Assembly: GCA_011033025.1 (NCBI GenBank)
Contig: WFMF01000083.1
Location: 1 to 64,000, forward strand
DNA length: 64,000 bases
DNA from: Beroe forskalii
Taxonomy: Eukaryota > Ctenophora > Nuda > Beroida > Beroidae
Reading direction: 5' to 3'
In this document: positions 53,201 to 59,795 of the stretch, one piece after another
How positions within the stretch are numbered: the stretch's first letter is position 1
Layout of the letters: each line of letters begins with the position of its first letter
Notes under the pieces: model-generated
The model's input: only the letters and a program-made list of their open reading frames with translations
Database searches by the model: none
Told to the model about the DNA's origin: nothing
Translations under genes and position numbers: made by a program

Positions 53201-55948
53201 TTTAGCTTTAAACTTTGAACTATACCCATTGAATTTCTTTAGTTGATTTAGTTGATGTTAACACAGAATTGCAATAGCTAATTTGTTGCAATAGTGCATC
53301 AGGAAAGCATGGGATATATAAACCCTACCACTCCTTCGAGCCCACTTTCTGTTCTTTTCATCAGCTTTTTAACATTTTGATCAGCATTATGGATCTTATT
53401 TCTTATGTCATCTAGCATAGCGAATGTTTTGTTGGACTGAAAATATATTTAAGATGAAATTTGTGTTGATGTGATGATTGCAAAAATTATCGCTAGATAT
53501 AACGAAATAAGTAATTTTGTTCATATGCCATTATAGTCGTGTATATAATATATTTAATATCAATAGTAAAAAAATTGGTTATAAGGATGTTATCTTGGAA
53601 GACCAACCTCTCGTATCAAAGAATCCACCAAGTGTGTTTTTGGTGAGTAGAAGAGCTCCCCCTTTGTTAGCATATACCAAATTTCACTTTGCATGATGCT
53701 GACATCTTGGTCGTCAGATTCTAATGCTTTCTTCACCTGGTGGTTTGCGTGATCGATAGAATTAACTGGCCTTTTTGCTAATTAACTTTAAAAAGATTAT
53801 GTGCTCTTATTAGCTGACAGCTTATTATTTCAAATGTTCCAATCCCCCAATGTTTAAATGATGGGTTTGATGCAACCTACCTAGTGCAGTGTGCATTTAC
53901 CTCTGACTTGGATGTGCTCATAACATTTATGTCGTTTCTCTTAGATCTATTATGTGTTTCTGGTGCTTCGCCAGCTGACTCAGATCCTTTAGTGTCGTTT
54001 TCATCACCGAAGTGATTTAGTCTATCCAAGTTGTCCATTTCTTCTTCTAGACTGGGAGTTTGGAATTTCAATAAAATGCTTAGCTCTGGGTGCTACAGAG
54101 AAATTAAAATTGTGGCAAATGCAAAGTAGAAAGCGCAATCCATCTTGTGAAATGAAACAACTGAATGCAACTAATGTAAATTGAAGTTATAATACTTACT
54201 GGACAAAGTAAGATTCCATCTCTATAATAAAGTTAGGACACAGATAGTATTTTATTAGAGCAAGTGAAGTTTGTAGAGACCGAAAACGTGTTGCAAGGGA
54301 CCTCTGGTAAATCTTCAAAACAGGAGCACTAGCACCCAAAGGTACTGGAAAGAATGAAGAGGTAAGGAGAGATATTAGAAGCTGTGCCTCTTCTTTGATT
54401 TCATCCTCATCCGGTTTTGTGTATGTTTTAAAAGTGTCCTCCTGTGTGGTGCTCATATTGCACAACTTTTCACTGATTGTTTTAATCTCTTCGGGAGTAA
54501 GTTTGTAAGGATCATTTTTGGGAAAGTCCATTATACTGTCCAGTTCATTATTACATGCTTTATTTACCAATATAACATCAAACATTTTGTCCTGAAATGT
54601 TTTCATTGTTTAGGTACAAAAATTCCAACCATGGCAATCTTCAAACTCATTATGATACTTATAGCAAAAGCATGGCTAAAACATGGATAATGAATACAGT
54701 AAAACAAATATCTACTCACAATGTCCTTATTTAAGAGGTAGGGCAATAATTTCATGGGATCTAAATCAAGCTTGCTTGAATTTTTCTTGGGTATCTGAAA
54801 TAGATATTATATGTAGTAGGCAAATTGCTTAGTAAAAGGGAGTTAGGGCACAGGACAGTTTCAGTCTCTGCCTGTTTGAGACTAAGTTTATATGCATTAT
54901 AGCAAGAGATATAGAAGATAGGCTTTCCTTTCATGACCATTGGTCAGTATAAGTCAGTATAAGTATCTTTTATTTATTTTAATTGATGTTATTTGATTAT
55001 GTAATAATTGGACCAGATTACTGACAGCCTTAACTTACAGCAAAACTAAGGAGATCATCACTGAGTACTGGTAGTAGATTGACAGTAGAAACAGTGAGAG
55101 CAATAGCTTCTTTCTCACTAAGATCAAGATCAGTGGTAGCAAAGGATTTGAATGAGTCTTTGTCATCATCATTCTTCACAAGGGGCCATGCTACTACTCT
55201 TCTAAAAGCTTTTTCGATGTTAGGTACCTCTTTTAGCCTGAAATAATTGCTATCATATAACATTATTAACTTAATGTACATTGCACGAAATCATGTGCCA
55301 TAGATAATATGCTCATTCACTGACATAAAGTTATAATACCAAAGAACTATTATACCTATCAAGCTATAGATATAGTTCATGGAGTCAACTTCATCATTAA
55401 GACTACAGAAGCTCTGTTGCTTTACTATGCACTTCTAGATCATTAATATCCTTACCAAGGAGGCAGAGGATAGTAATCAGAACCTTCATTCCCATAATCC
55501 CAACAGCCTATGACTGGAAGTCCCTGGATCAATGGAATAAGACCAGCTGAAGGCAATCCAATTGGGAAGTTATGAGTAGCTCCTTCAACAATAGGTGGCT
55601 TCGTTTTCCTTACTTCTCCCAAAATAATGCAGAGTACAAGAGGGATGATCAATTCAATCAGGAAAAGAATCTGAAATTTGAAAACATTGTTTTGATAGGT
55701 ATAAGGTAAGGAATGTGTTTACAGAAGAATGAAACCTAAATTCATTATCAAATGATTTTATATTTGAACTTGTTACACAGATCTTACAGCAAGGATCAAT
55801 TTCATATTGTGGTTTAATTCAATGATTTGCATTGTATTAATTATTATGAAACTAAACCAAACCATATGAAACTCACTGGTTTACGAGTTTTAAGCTTATA
55901 ATTTTTCCACAGCAGAACATGGAGCTGTTGAAAGAACCTCCGTACCAT
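20899..55948 (-). CDS. ABCA1-type full ABC transporter, 47 exons
   Basis: A lipid-exporter-type ABCA protein in a membrane, with the order TM1, large extracellular domain 1, TM2-6, NBD1, regulatory segment, TM7, extracellular domain 2, TM8-12, NBD2. The start is the ATG at 55948 ([17 protein letters not shown], the usual ABCA opening); the stop is TAG at 20899-20901. My exon lengths sum to 6,609 nt, exactly divisible by three: 2,202 residues against 2,261 in human ABCA1. Both NBDs keep Walker A, signature, Walker B and H-loop residues. Exon lists are in the five part entries below. It cannot be assigned to ABCA1, 2, 4 or 7 by eye. Introns host two other genes, a MULE fragment element and two TTAA elements. 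Less certain joins are exons 5-6 and 27-28. Confidence 0.93.
21850..23695. mobile_element. TTAA-flanked inverted-repeat element, 1.85 kb
   Basis: Termini AGGGGTTCTCTG (21850) and CAGAGAACCCCT (ending 23695) are inverted and flanked by TTAA at 21846-21849 and 23696-23699. Subterminal inverted similarity includes GCGATGACGTCACT...GCACCA on both sides. The centre is a degenerate tandem array; no transposase is visible. A TTAA target is typical of piggyBac-type elements, so this is likely a non-autonomous relative. It sits in the ABCA intron between exons 44 and 45. Confidence 0.8.
22370..23300. repeat. degenerate tandem array inside the TTAA element
   Basis: Irregular repeats of roughly 30-35 bp around TTGGAATCCAGACTGGTGTC and CAGAGTGAACTGTTGTCAGA. 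The array fills the middle of the inverted-repeat element at 21850-23695. Confidence 0.65.
24646..25254. mobile_element. TTAA-flanked MITE, 0.6 kb
   Basis: The 17-bp terminal inverted repeat AGGACGAGTAAAGCGAA starts at 24646 and ends, inverted, at 25254, with TTAA at 24642-24645 and 25255-25258. No coding content. Same target choice as the 1.85-kb element but a different terminal sequence. It lies in the ABCA intron between exons 42 and 43. Confidence 0.85.
25994..26125 (-). repeat. four tandem copies of ABCA exon 40 donor site
   Basis: A unit of about 32 bp (AGAGATGATATACTGAC..GTCAATGGTAAGTC, read on the minus strand) is repeated four times. Each unit holds the last coding bases of exon 40 and, in at least three copies, an intact GTAAGT donor. 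I used the innermost copy for the exon because it needs no extra coding sequence. Use of a lower copy would add about 32 nt and usually change the frame. Confidence 0.85.
26227..28252. other. ABCA intron, no supported gene
   Basis: Intron between exons 39 and 40. A plus-strand ORF at 27271-27582 starts with a signal-peptide-like stretch, but nothing else supports it. The remainder is AT-rich with no clear repeats. Confidence 0.5.
28253..38870 (-). CDS. ABCA part 4: regulatory linker, TM7-TM12, extracellular domain 2 (exons 26-39)
   Basis: Exons: 38870-38666, 38080-37943, 37398-37318, 37047-36898, 36354-36154, 35816-35674, 34080-33998, 32125-32010, 31732-31540, 31268-31156, 30917-30835, 29405-29291, 29011-28885, 28355-28253. 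Exon 26 has the conserved [16 protein letters not shown] after NBD1. Exon 29 holds TM7 ([14 protein letters not shown]). Exon 33 has the family block [12 protein letters not shown]; exons 34-39 carry TM8-12 ([45 protein letters not shown]). Exon 28 may start further upstream, at 37447, but then the frame does not close. Confidence 0.9.
29406..30834. other. ABCA intron, simple repeats only
   Basis: Intron between exons 36 and 37. At 30453-30507 there are about 2.5 tandem copies of a 21-bp unit (TAAATTGGTTTGATGATT). Nothing else seen. Confidence 0.5.
32085..33615 (-). repeat. about 19-copy minisatellite of an ABCA exon start with its 3' splice site
   Basis: Units of about 73-88 bp each contain, on the minus strand, a pyrimidine tract, the acceptor TCAG and the first ~40 nt of ABCA exon 33 (CCAAGGCTTATTACCTGAAC..., coding [14 protein letters not shown]). 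Only the unit at the left end (32085-32130) runs on into the rest of the exon. Longer units carry an extra GATTAACTGATTTAT block. In part of the array consecutive units stay open in the exon frame. Two units have an altered GGTACAGTGCC form. Confidence 0.93.
34379..35032 (-). CDS. Sulfotransfer_4-like P-loop protein, single exon, nested in ABCA intron
   Basis: An intact 217-residue ORF, start ATG at 35032, stop TAG at 34379-34381. The N-terminus [20 protein letters not shown] is the phosphosulfate-binding P-loop signature of the sulfotransferase-like family PF17784, a cytosolic family whose substrates are mostly unknown. [16 protein letters not shown] resembles the second nucleotide-binding segment. 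It lies on the same strand as ABCA, inside the intron between exons 31 and 32, with no introns of its own in the coding part. An acceptor-like TTATTAG lies 8 nt above the ATG, suggesting a 5' UTR intron or trans-splicing. Family call firm; enzymatic role inferred. Confidence 0.88.
   Translation of the reverse strand: MSGLQVIGAGLGRTGTLSLKSALEELGFSPCHHFTDAMKQPNIGQITETLYNNPNDEAALNSMLAGYKAVVDYPGNFFYLQLIKLNPKAKIILSVRDSPEVWAKSARATIFRNDPIRRSPGDDGSSQLAQFFRNIIKTCIREHGVDPRDVECDLPAVYREWNERVRASVPPGNILVFNVKEGWGPLCEFLEVPVPDREFPQVNSTESFQKKYAAESG
35843..35960 (+). repeat. diverged copy of dispersed GTGACCGTA element
   Basis: Shares TGACCGTA..GCAACTTACACGGTC, GGCGACAGCCGA and GGACGAGGCGTGCCGAGTT with 57903-57990. 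It lies in an ABCA intron and has no coding role I can see. Confidence 0.6.
39068..41223 (-). CDS. ABCA part 3: NBD1 (exons 20-25)
   Basis: Exons: 41223-41082, 40752-40637, 40447-40328, 40202-39964, 39735-39597, 39243-39068. Walker A is GHNGAGKTT (about residue 926), Q-loop region [14 protein letters not shown], signature [10 protein letters not shown] (about 1023), Walker [13 protein letters not shown] (about 1044), H-loop STHHMEEAD (about 1077). All ATP-binding residues look intact. For exon 22 I used the acceptor GGAAG rather than GGCAG 4 nt upstream, because only that keeps the Q-loop in frame. Confidence 0.94.
42971..43892 (-). mobile_element. MULE-derived element with inverted ends and 10-bp target duplication
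   Basis: Both ends carry inverted copies of CGCACTATATAGAGACA, each end with two or three tandem copies of the CACTATATAGAGAC motif. CATCATACGT flanks the element on both sides (42961-42970 and 43893-43902), fitting the 8-10 bp duplications of Mutator-like elements. Inside, an ORF encodes part of a MULE transposase. At about 0.92 kb it cannot be autonomous. It sits in the ABCA intron between exons 19 and 20. Confidence 0.82.
43081..43596 (-). pseudogene. MULE transposase fragment
   Basis: The ORF of 171 codons contains [20 protein letters not shown], a Tyr-containing LYTNLLEEL and LGDYEMAL, matching the start of the MULE DDE transposase domain (first Asp in DGTF, second Asp with the following Glu-x-Ala). 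The zinc-binding N-terminus and the last catalytic Glu region are missing and the ends look unrelated, so it is a truncated remnant. Confidence 0.8.
43945..51867 (-). CDS. ABCA part 2: TM2-TM6 (exons 14-19)
   Basis: Exons 14-19: 51867-51721, 51103-50987, 50693-50517, 45244-45159, 44543-44399, 44061-43945. They encode the membrane block of TMD1: [37 protein letters not shown] (the coupling-helix segment typical of ABCA), [21 protein letters not shown], then [20 protein letters not shown] and a last helix before [16 protein letters not shown]. The 5.3-kb intron between exons 16 and 17 holds the MFS gene on the other strand. Confidence 0.92.
46389..46627. mobile_element. foldback element with perfect 38-bp inverted ends
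   Basis: 46389-46426 and 46590-46627 are perfect reverse complements by my reading (ACAAAGTACCAAGTAAAACG outward). The 163-bp middle has no coding content and no clear target duplication is visible. It lies in the large ABCA intron 16, left of the MFS gene. Confidence 0.75.
47640..47940 (-). mobile_element. tRNA-derived SINE-like unit
   Basis: On the minus strand a tRNA-like head shows an A-box-like TAGTGAGGTAGTAG and, about 50 nt on, a B-box-like GGTTCAAGCCCC within a T-arm-like GTGGGTTCAAGCCCCGC, followed by a unique body ending near 47640. It does not fold as a normal tRNA by eye. A pol III SINE fits; a decayed tRNA pseudogene is the alternative. Confidence 0.45.
48268..49767 (+). CDS. 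SVOP/SV2-like MFS transporter, single coding exon
   Basis: An intact 499-residue membrane transporter of the major facilitator superfamily with about 12 hydrophobic segments after a ~60-residue polar N-terminus. The loop 2-3 motif [29 protein letters not shown] after TM6 and [16 protein letters not shown] near TM11 are typical of the SVOP/SV2 and organic-cation-like branch. A Cys-rich loop lies between TM7 and TM8. The substrate is unknown. It lies within the 5.3-kb ABCA intron 16, on the opposite strand. TTCTCTGCAG precedes the ATG by one base, implying a 5' UTR intron or a trans-splice acceptor. The intronless coding region could reflect a retrocopy, yet the frame is fully intact. Confidence 0.93.
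   Translation: MSEEKDALVNHEDELPPLYSSTAAQHRATTTPATSSAISGASPTNPYDMTSLELNDIYKHMGTGKAQYLYWCLTGLISYAEFVELTMLSLVILPLRCEWGLTPQFETLLTVVIMSFYGVFTLFAGKIADKFGRKQVFIYSAIGMIGTALASAMVSNKWAFLALRALVDGFIGVNIVVASCYAVEFAQSSYRIVGMAVFILCGYFGLFAVNSLAWAILATAGWRWFIVILTAPGILAVLLALYLPESPRYYCVQGEQDKAMAAVRFMARLNKTDIPADVQMVCHKDEDTGSYRELFSRKHLRSTIGLSIIFSTNIFAEYGIVLFLPLYFSSNVCGVGEETPKHTCTTLSQSDLLDLSLASLSTMIGSILALISAHLIGRLYPIRVSTFLQALFSGLLFICLSKTATVWQATFVRFFIAANNAFIWIIMPETYPTSIRSTAMGMLNATAKIGGFLGTGSVFLFFYIDPKINIGCFFGCALFGVIGTLIFNQKTKETDLTDT
50987..51215 (-). repeat. partial tandem duplication of ABCA exon 15
   Basis: The 5' part of exon 15 with its acceptor (AACCTGAGATAGGATAA on plus) recurs at 51127-51215, about 90 bp, with a small insertion. 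Only the lower copy (51103-50987) has the full exon and the donor GTAAGT. The upper copy lacks the 3' half. Confidence 0.82.
51380..51705. repeat. CAATCCCCACACC minisatellite
   Basis: About 20 or more copies of a 13-15 bp unit (CAATCCCCACACCC), ending about 15 bp from the donor of ABCA exon 14. On the minus strand it is a G-rich GGGTGTGGGGATTG array. Overlapping Gly/Trp-rich ORFs are repeat artefacts. Confidence 0.85.
51721..55948 (-). CDS. ABCA part 1: TM1 and extracellular domain 1 (exons 1-14)
   Basis: Exons: 55948-55877, 55670-55456, 55237-55039, 54794-54720, 54591-54281, 54221-54200, 54092-53901, 53736-53608, 53436-53329, 53171-53070, 52831-52704, 52504-52379, 52122-51978, 51867-51721. 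Exon 2 holds TM1 ([19 protein letters not shown]). Several NxT/S sites lie in the loop. Exon 12-13 match the conserved [12 protein letters not shown] and [11 protein letters not shown] region. Exon 14 enters TM2. Exon 6 is an inferred 22-nt microexon (RDGILLCP) needed to keep the frame; the donor of exon 5 is weak. Exon 11 uses donor GTTCTT rather than the nearer GTGAAA because only that keeps the frame (WAGENVWNVSG). Confidence 0.85.
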
Positions 55949-56417
55949 CTTTGTATTGACAGTCAGAAATTAGGCTTCTAAGAATCAGCAAAACCATGGC
56001 AGGAAGCTTTGGAACATACTACACAAAATTGAGTATTATAAAACTCCATTAGAAATTGGCCAAATTCAAACCCCATTATTAGTTTCTTACTTTTAAAACC
56101 ATACAATTGTAATTTAGACATTTTGCATTCAAATCATTATATCAACAATCAAAGAATAAATCCTTTAAAACACATCGATCTGCAAGACTTTTCTCCAACT
56201 TTGGACTTGAACTTTGACACGATCAAAAAGAAAAATATCTTCAATTTTCTATTGATTGATCATTGCTGCAATGAAACAAACAATTATCAAAAATGAAATC
56301 AACCCATACACTATAATGAACCACTAATCAACTGACAATTATCTTTGGGATACAAATACAGTCATCTTTGTACTACAACTGACAGTTTCGAAATTAAATT
56401 TTCTATACATCAAAATC

Positions 56418-56825
56418 CTACTGCTCTCCACATTGGATTAACTAAAGGGATCATGTTGGTGTTCAAGTATGAAGTCGGAGAAAAGTCTTGCAGATTGATG
56501 TCTTGAAGAAAGATTTCTTTTTAATTCAAATATATTCATCAAAACTATTTTAAACTTACAACACAGCACAGTATATAAGATCAACTAACTGAGAATGTTG
56601 TGTTACACTATGTGGAGATCCTGAAGAAATATTTAATTTCGAAACTTTTAGTCGATAATCGATTAGTGGTAAACATAATATGTGGGTTTAATATCATAGG
56701 TTTAATATCATATTTGAATTAAAAGGAAATCTTTCTTCAAGACATCAATCTGCAAGACTTTTCTCCAACTCCGTACTTGAACACCAACATGATCTCTTTA
56801 GGTAATACAATGTGGAGAGCAGTAG
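56418..56825. mobile_element. inverted-repeat element, about 0.4 kb
   Basis: It begins CTACTGCTCTCCACATTG and ends with the inverse. Arms of roughly 110 bp share AGTCTTGCAGATTGATGTCT and GAAGAAAGATTTC. The middle of about 175 bp is unrelated. A third partial arm is at 56172-56230. No coding content and no clear target duplication. Confidence 0.75.
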
Positions 56826-56924
56826 TATCATTTTTGATAATTGTGTTTCACTGCATCAATGATCAATCACTTCAAACTTCTAAACATCATATTTTAAAAA
56901 TTATGCATGCTGAAAATGACGTCA

Positions 56925-57720
56925 TTTGTTTGTAGGATGTTACCCTACCCTTGCCGTACGTTGTATGGCCCGCTGACGCCAGCCGCGAAGCGGCGTCAGC
57001 GGCGCGGCGCTGATTCTCGAGAGGGTCTGTCAACGTCAGACAACCCTACCCTCACTCATACAGCACAACAATCAACATTCCACATTTGGATGTCACATTT
57101 GCACCTTCAGACTCGCCGTGGACAAATGTATGTGCAGATACCTATGGTTTTGGAAGACAATTCCTAAGCCCGCATTGGTGTGTGTACAATATGGTCAAAA
57201 AATGATTTTATAACAACCTTTCTAGAATCTAACAGAAAAATCTTACAATACAGCCAATACAAAGTTACTCTAACCAGAGCCCTCTTTTGCCGTCATTTTG
57301 AATATACAGACTACAGAGCAATATACTTTTGATACCTATCTTTTGACACACATTATTCATTAACTTCTGAATGCTGAAGTCTGAACTTCATTAAAGTAAA
57401 TAAAGTTAGATTAAGCTCATCAAACCATATCGATTTGTTTTACGTAGTAGATTAATATCAAATACAGATTAAAGTATAGGCTGAAACGCGACGTTCGTTA
57501 TTATATCAATATATTATTCCGTCGTAGGATGATACCCTACCCTCGCGCGCGCGGCGCAACGTTCCACATTTGGACGTCACTTTGCGCCTTCCGCGAACAA
57601 GTCCAACAACAAATCAAAAGAAAGGGACGGACATCGCCCGTCGAATTATTCCGGAACTAATTCCTAAGCCCACATAGGTGTGTGTACGCGCCGCGCGCTT
57701 CCCTGGGGAATTGGAAGCGC
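56925..57720 (+). repeat. pair of diverged direct repeats with GC-rich cores
   Basis: 56925-57180 and 57520-57710 share TGTAGGATG.TACCCTACCCT, TTCCACATTTGGA.GTCAC and AATTCCTAAGCCC.CAT..GTGTGTGTAC in the same order. The first has a CCGCGAAGCGGCGTCAGCGG palindrome. Repeat family unknown. Confidence 0.6.
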
Positions 57721-57902
57721 GCGCATTGGCCTAAGCCGCGCATCACTTTAAAATAGTCATCTACGACAAAATCCAACGCGATAATGGAAACACAACATTT
57801 AGTGTACTCTGACGGCCATATTTGATTGTGTCTGTTATTTTTGAATTGAATTTGAATTTGAATGTCTGTAAAACAATGAATATTAAGCGGTTACATGTCG
57901 AA

Positions 57903-58014
57903 GTGGTGACCGTATACCGCAACTTACATGGTCGAGGCGACAGCCGAGACTGTGTGTTGGATAATGGACGAGGCGTGCCGAGTTCATTATCGAAGGTATA
58001 CGGTCACAGCTGGA
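57903..58014 (+). repeat. dispersed GTGACCGTATACC element
   Basis: It starts GTGGTGACCGTATACCGC and ends with the inverted GGTATACGGTCAC at 57996-58011. The first 27 bp match 12894-12920 exactly on the other strand. Another related ACCGTATAACCAAACTTACA occurs at 58201-58225. Confidence 0.6.
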
Positions 58015-58393
58015 GATCATGGAACCGGATTATACCCCGACCGGAAACAGCTGGGACCGACTATTCTACGGCCAAACAACAGTATTTTTTTCACTCGGTC
58101 TGACGACCCTCGTCCGAATTCATTGCTTAAGTAGATTTTTGAGTGCTCCTTTATAAAATCAAATTTCATTTTTAGCTTTTTTGCACTGTTATTCAGTGGA
58201 GACCGTATAACCAAACTTACACGGTCGCTAAAACAAGCGTGGGAGGGGTATAAAGTGTGTTTTATTACGTGTTGTGAAACCTGGCAATTGACATGAGTGG
58301 TTTAGTATCTGTAATTTATTGATTGTTATATACCTACAAAATCCCATATCATCAATCTGCATCTTGAATATGAATGTTTCGTATTAATATATC

Positions 58394-59680
58394 GGCACAT
58401 TAGAGTTCCAACCATCTAAATTCGGCGCCAAATAGGCGCCGAATCGGCGCCGAATATAGGCGCCTATAGGCGCCTATAAGTTTTTCGGCGCCGATTCGGC
58501 GCCTATAGGCGGTGCCGCTTTTCGGCGCCTATAGGCGCCTATAACTGACATTTTTCATTTTTTCGGCGGTCATCGGCGCCTATAGGCGCCGATAAGCGCC
58601 GAATAGCGCCTATGGACCGCCTATCGGCGCTGTCGGCGCTTTTCGACCGCTTATCGGCGCCTATGTTTTCAACCGTCTATAGGCGCCTATAGGCGCCTAT
58701 AGGCGCCGATACTGTTTCTTCGTCCGATTTTGCGCCGATTTTGCCTTCTAGCAATCTGTGTTCTTCCGCCTTTTTTCTAAAAGCCTATAGGCGCCTATAG
58801 GCGCCGATGAATTAAAACAGTCCTAAATTGGCGTGCGCTTTCGTTTCCACGGTATGTCAGGTTAGGGGTTTGGGGTTAGGGTTAAGGTTTGGGTGCTTCC
58901 TAACTAGGGTTAGGGTTCCATTAGGGTTAGGGTTAGGGTTTAGGTTAGGTTTGGGTTTAGTTAGGGTTAGGGTTAGGGTTAGGGTTAGGGTCTGGGTTTG
59001 GGTTTGGGTTAGGGTTTGGGTTAGGGTTTGGGTTAGGGATTGAGTTAACCCTGACCCTAACCCTAACCCCAACCCTAACCCTAACCCTAACCCTAACCCT
59101 AACCCTAACCCTAACCCTAACCCTAATTCAACCCTAACCCCAAGTTTAGCCCTAATCCTGACCCAACGATGTTGCGGGCCAATTTAGGACTACTTTAATT
59201 CATCGGCGCCTATAGGCGCCTATAGGCGCCTATAGAATTTAGGCCAATGAATATAGGTCATAGACTCGGAGCTCAGCTAATAAAACTCATCCTCGCCAGT
59301 TCATGACTGTCTTAATTCATCGAAAAAGAGGAATAACATAGATTGCTAGAAATCAATATCGGCGCCTATAGGCGCCTATAGGCGCCTATAGGCGCCGAAA
59401 TATAGGCGCCGATAAGCGGTCGAAAAGCGCCGACGGCGCCGATAGGCGGTCCATAGGCGCTTATCGGCGCTTATCGGCGCCTATAGGCGCCGATGATCGC
59501 CGAAAAATGAAAAAATGAAAAATGTCAGTTATAGGCGCCTATAGGCGCCGAAAAGCGGCACCGCCTATAGGCGCCGAATCGGCGCCGAAAAAATTTTATA
59601 GGCGCCTATAGGCTCAGATATGATACCGATTCGGCGCCTATAGGCGCCGAATCGGCGGTTGGCACAAGTGGTAATGTGCC
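58394..59680. mobile_element. 1.3-kb foldback element with head-to-head telomeric core
   Basis: Two long inverted arms (about 58394-58855 and 59165-59680) are built from GGCGCCTATA/TATAGGCGCC palindromic units plus unique blocks that also match inverted, for example CAGTTATAGGCGCC and TAGATTGCTAGAA. Ends are GGCACATTA and TAATGTGCC. The flanks AATATATC (58386-58393) and AATACATC (59681-59688) look like an 8-bp target duplication with one mismatch. The centre is TTAGGG repeats (58861-59041) meeting CCCTAA repeats (59048-59155). No transposase is seen; ORFs inside are repeat artefacts. Confidence 0.8.
58861..59155. repeat. head-to-head TTAGGG/CCCTAA array
   Basis: Degenerate TTAGGG repeats with TTTGGG variants run to 59041, then switch at GATTGAGTTAACC to CCCTAA repeats up to 59155. 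This 5'-(TTAGGG)n(CCCTAA)n-3' orientation is the one seen at telomere fusions, but here it sits at the centre of a foldback element. Confidence 0.85.
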
Positions 59681-59795
59681 AATACATCGACTTGTAAGCT
59701 TAGCTTTGAACAATCAATTGTGATAGCGTAATAATTAATTGATTTTAATTCTTTTGTTACCTTTAAACTCATCTTTGCTATGATTTTTTGCTAGG

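Larger units (their letters stand above)
55949..58393. other. upstream region of ABCA, repeats only
   Basis: No supported exon. It should include the ABCA promoter. It contains an inverted-repeat element (56418-56825), an extra partial copy of its arm near 56172-56230, a diverged direct repeat pair (about 56925-57180 and 57520-57710) with GC-rich stretches, and the dispersed GTGACCGTA element (57903-58014). Confidence 0.55.

Noticed and set aside
58828-59072. Repeat ORFs of Val/Arg/Leu or Thr/Leu/Pro on both strands
   Set aside because: Translations of the TTAGGG-type array.
58861-59155. True interstitial telomere fusion
   Set aside because: The surrounding arms are matched inverted repeats with defined ends and a likely target duplication, which fits an element better than a chromosome fusion; not fully excluded.
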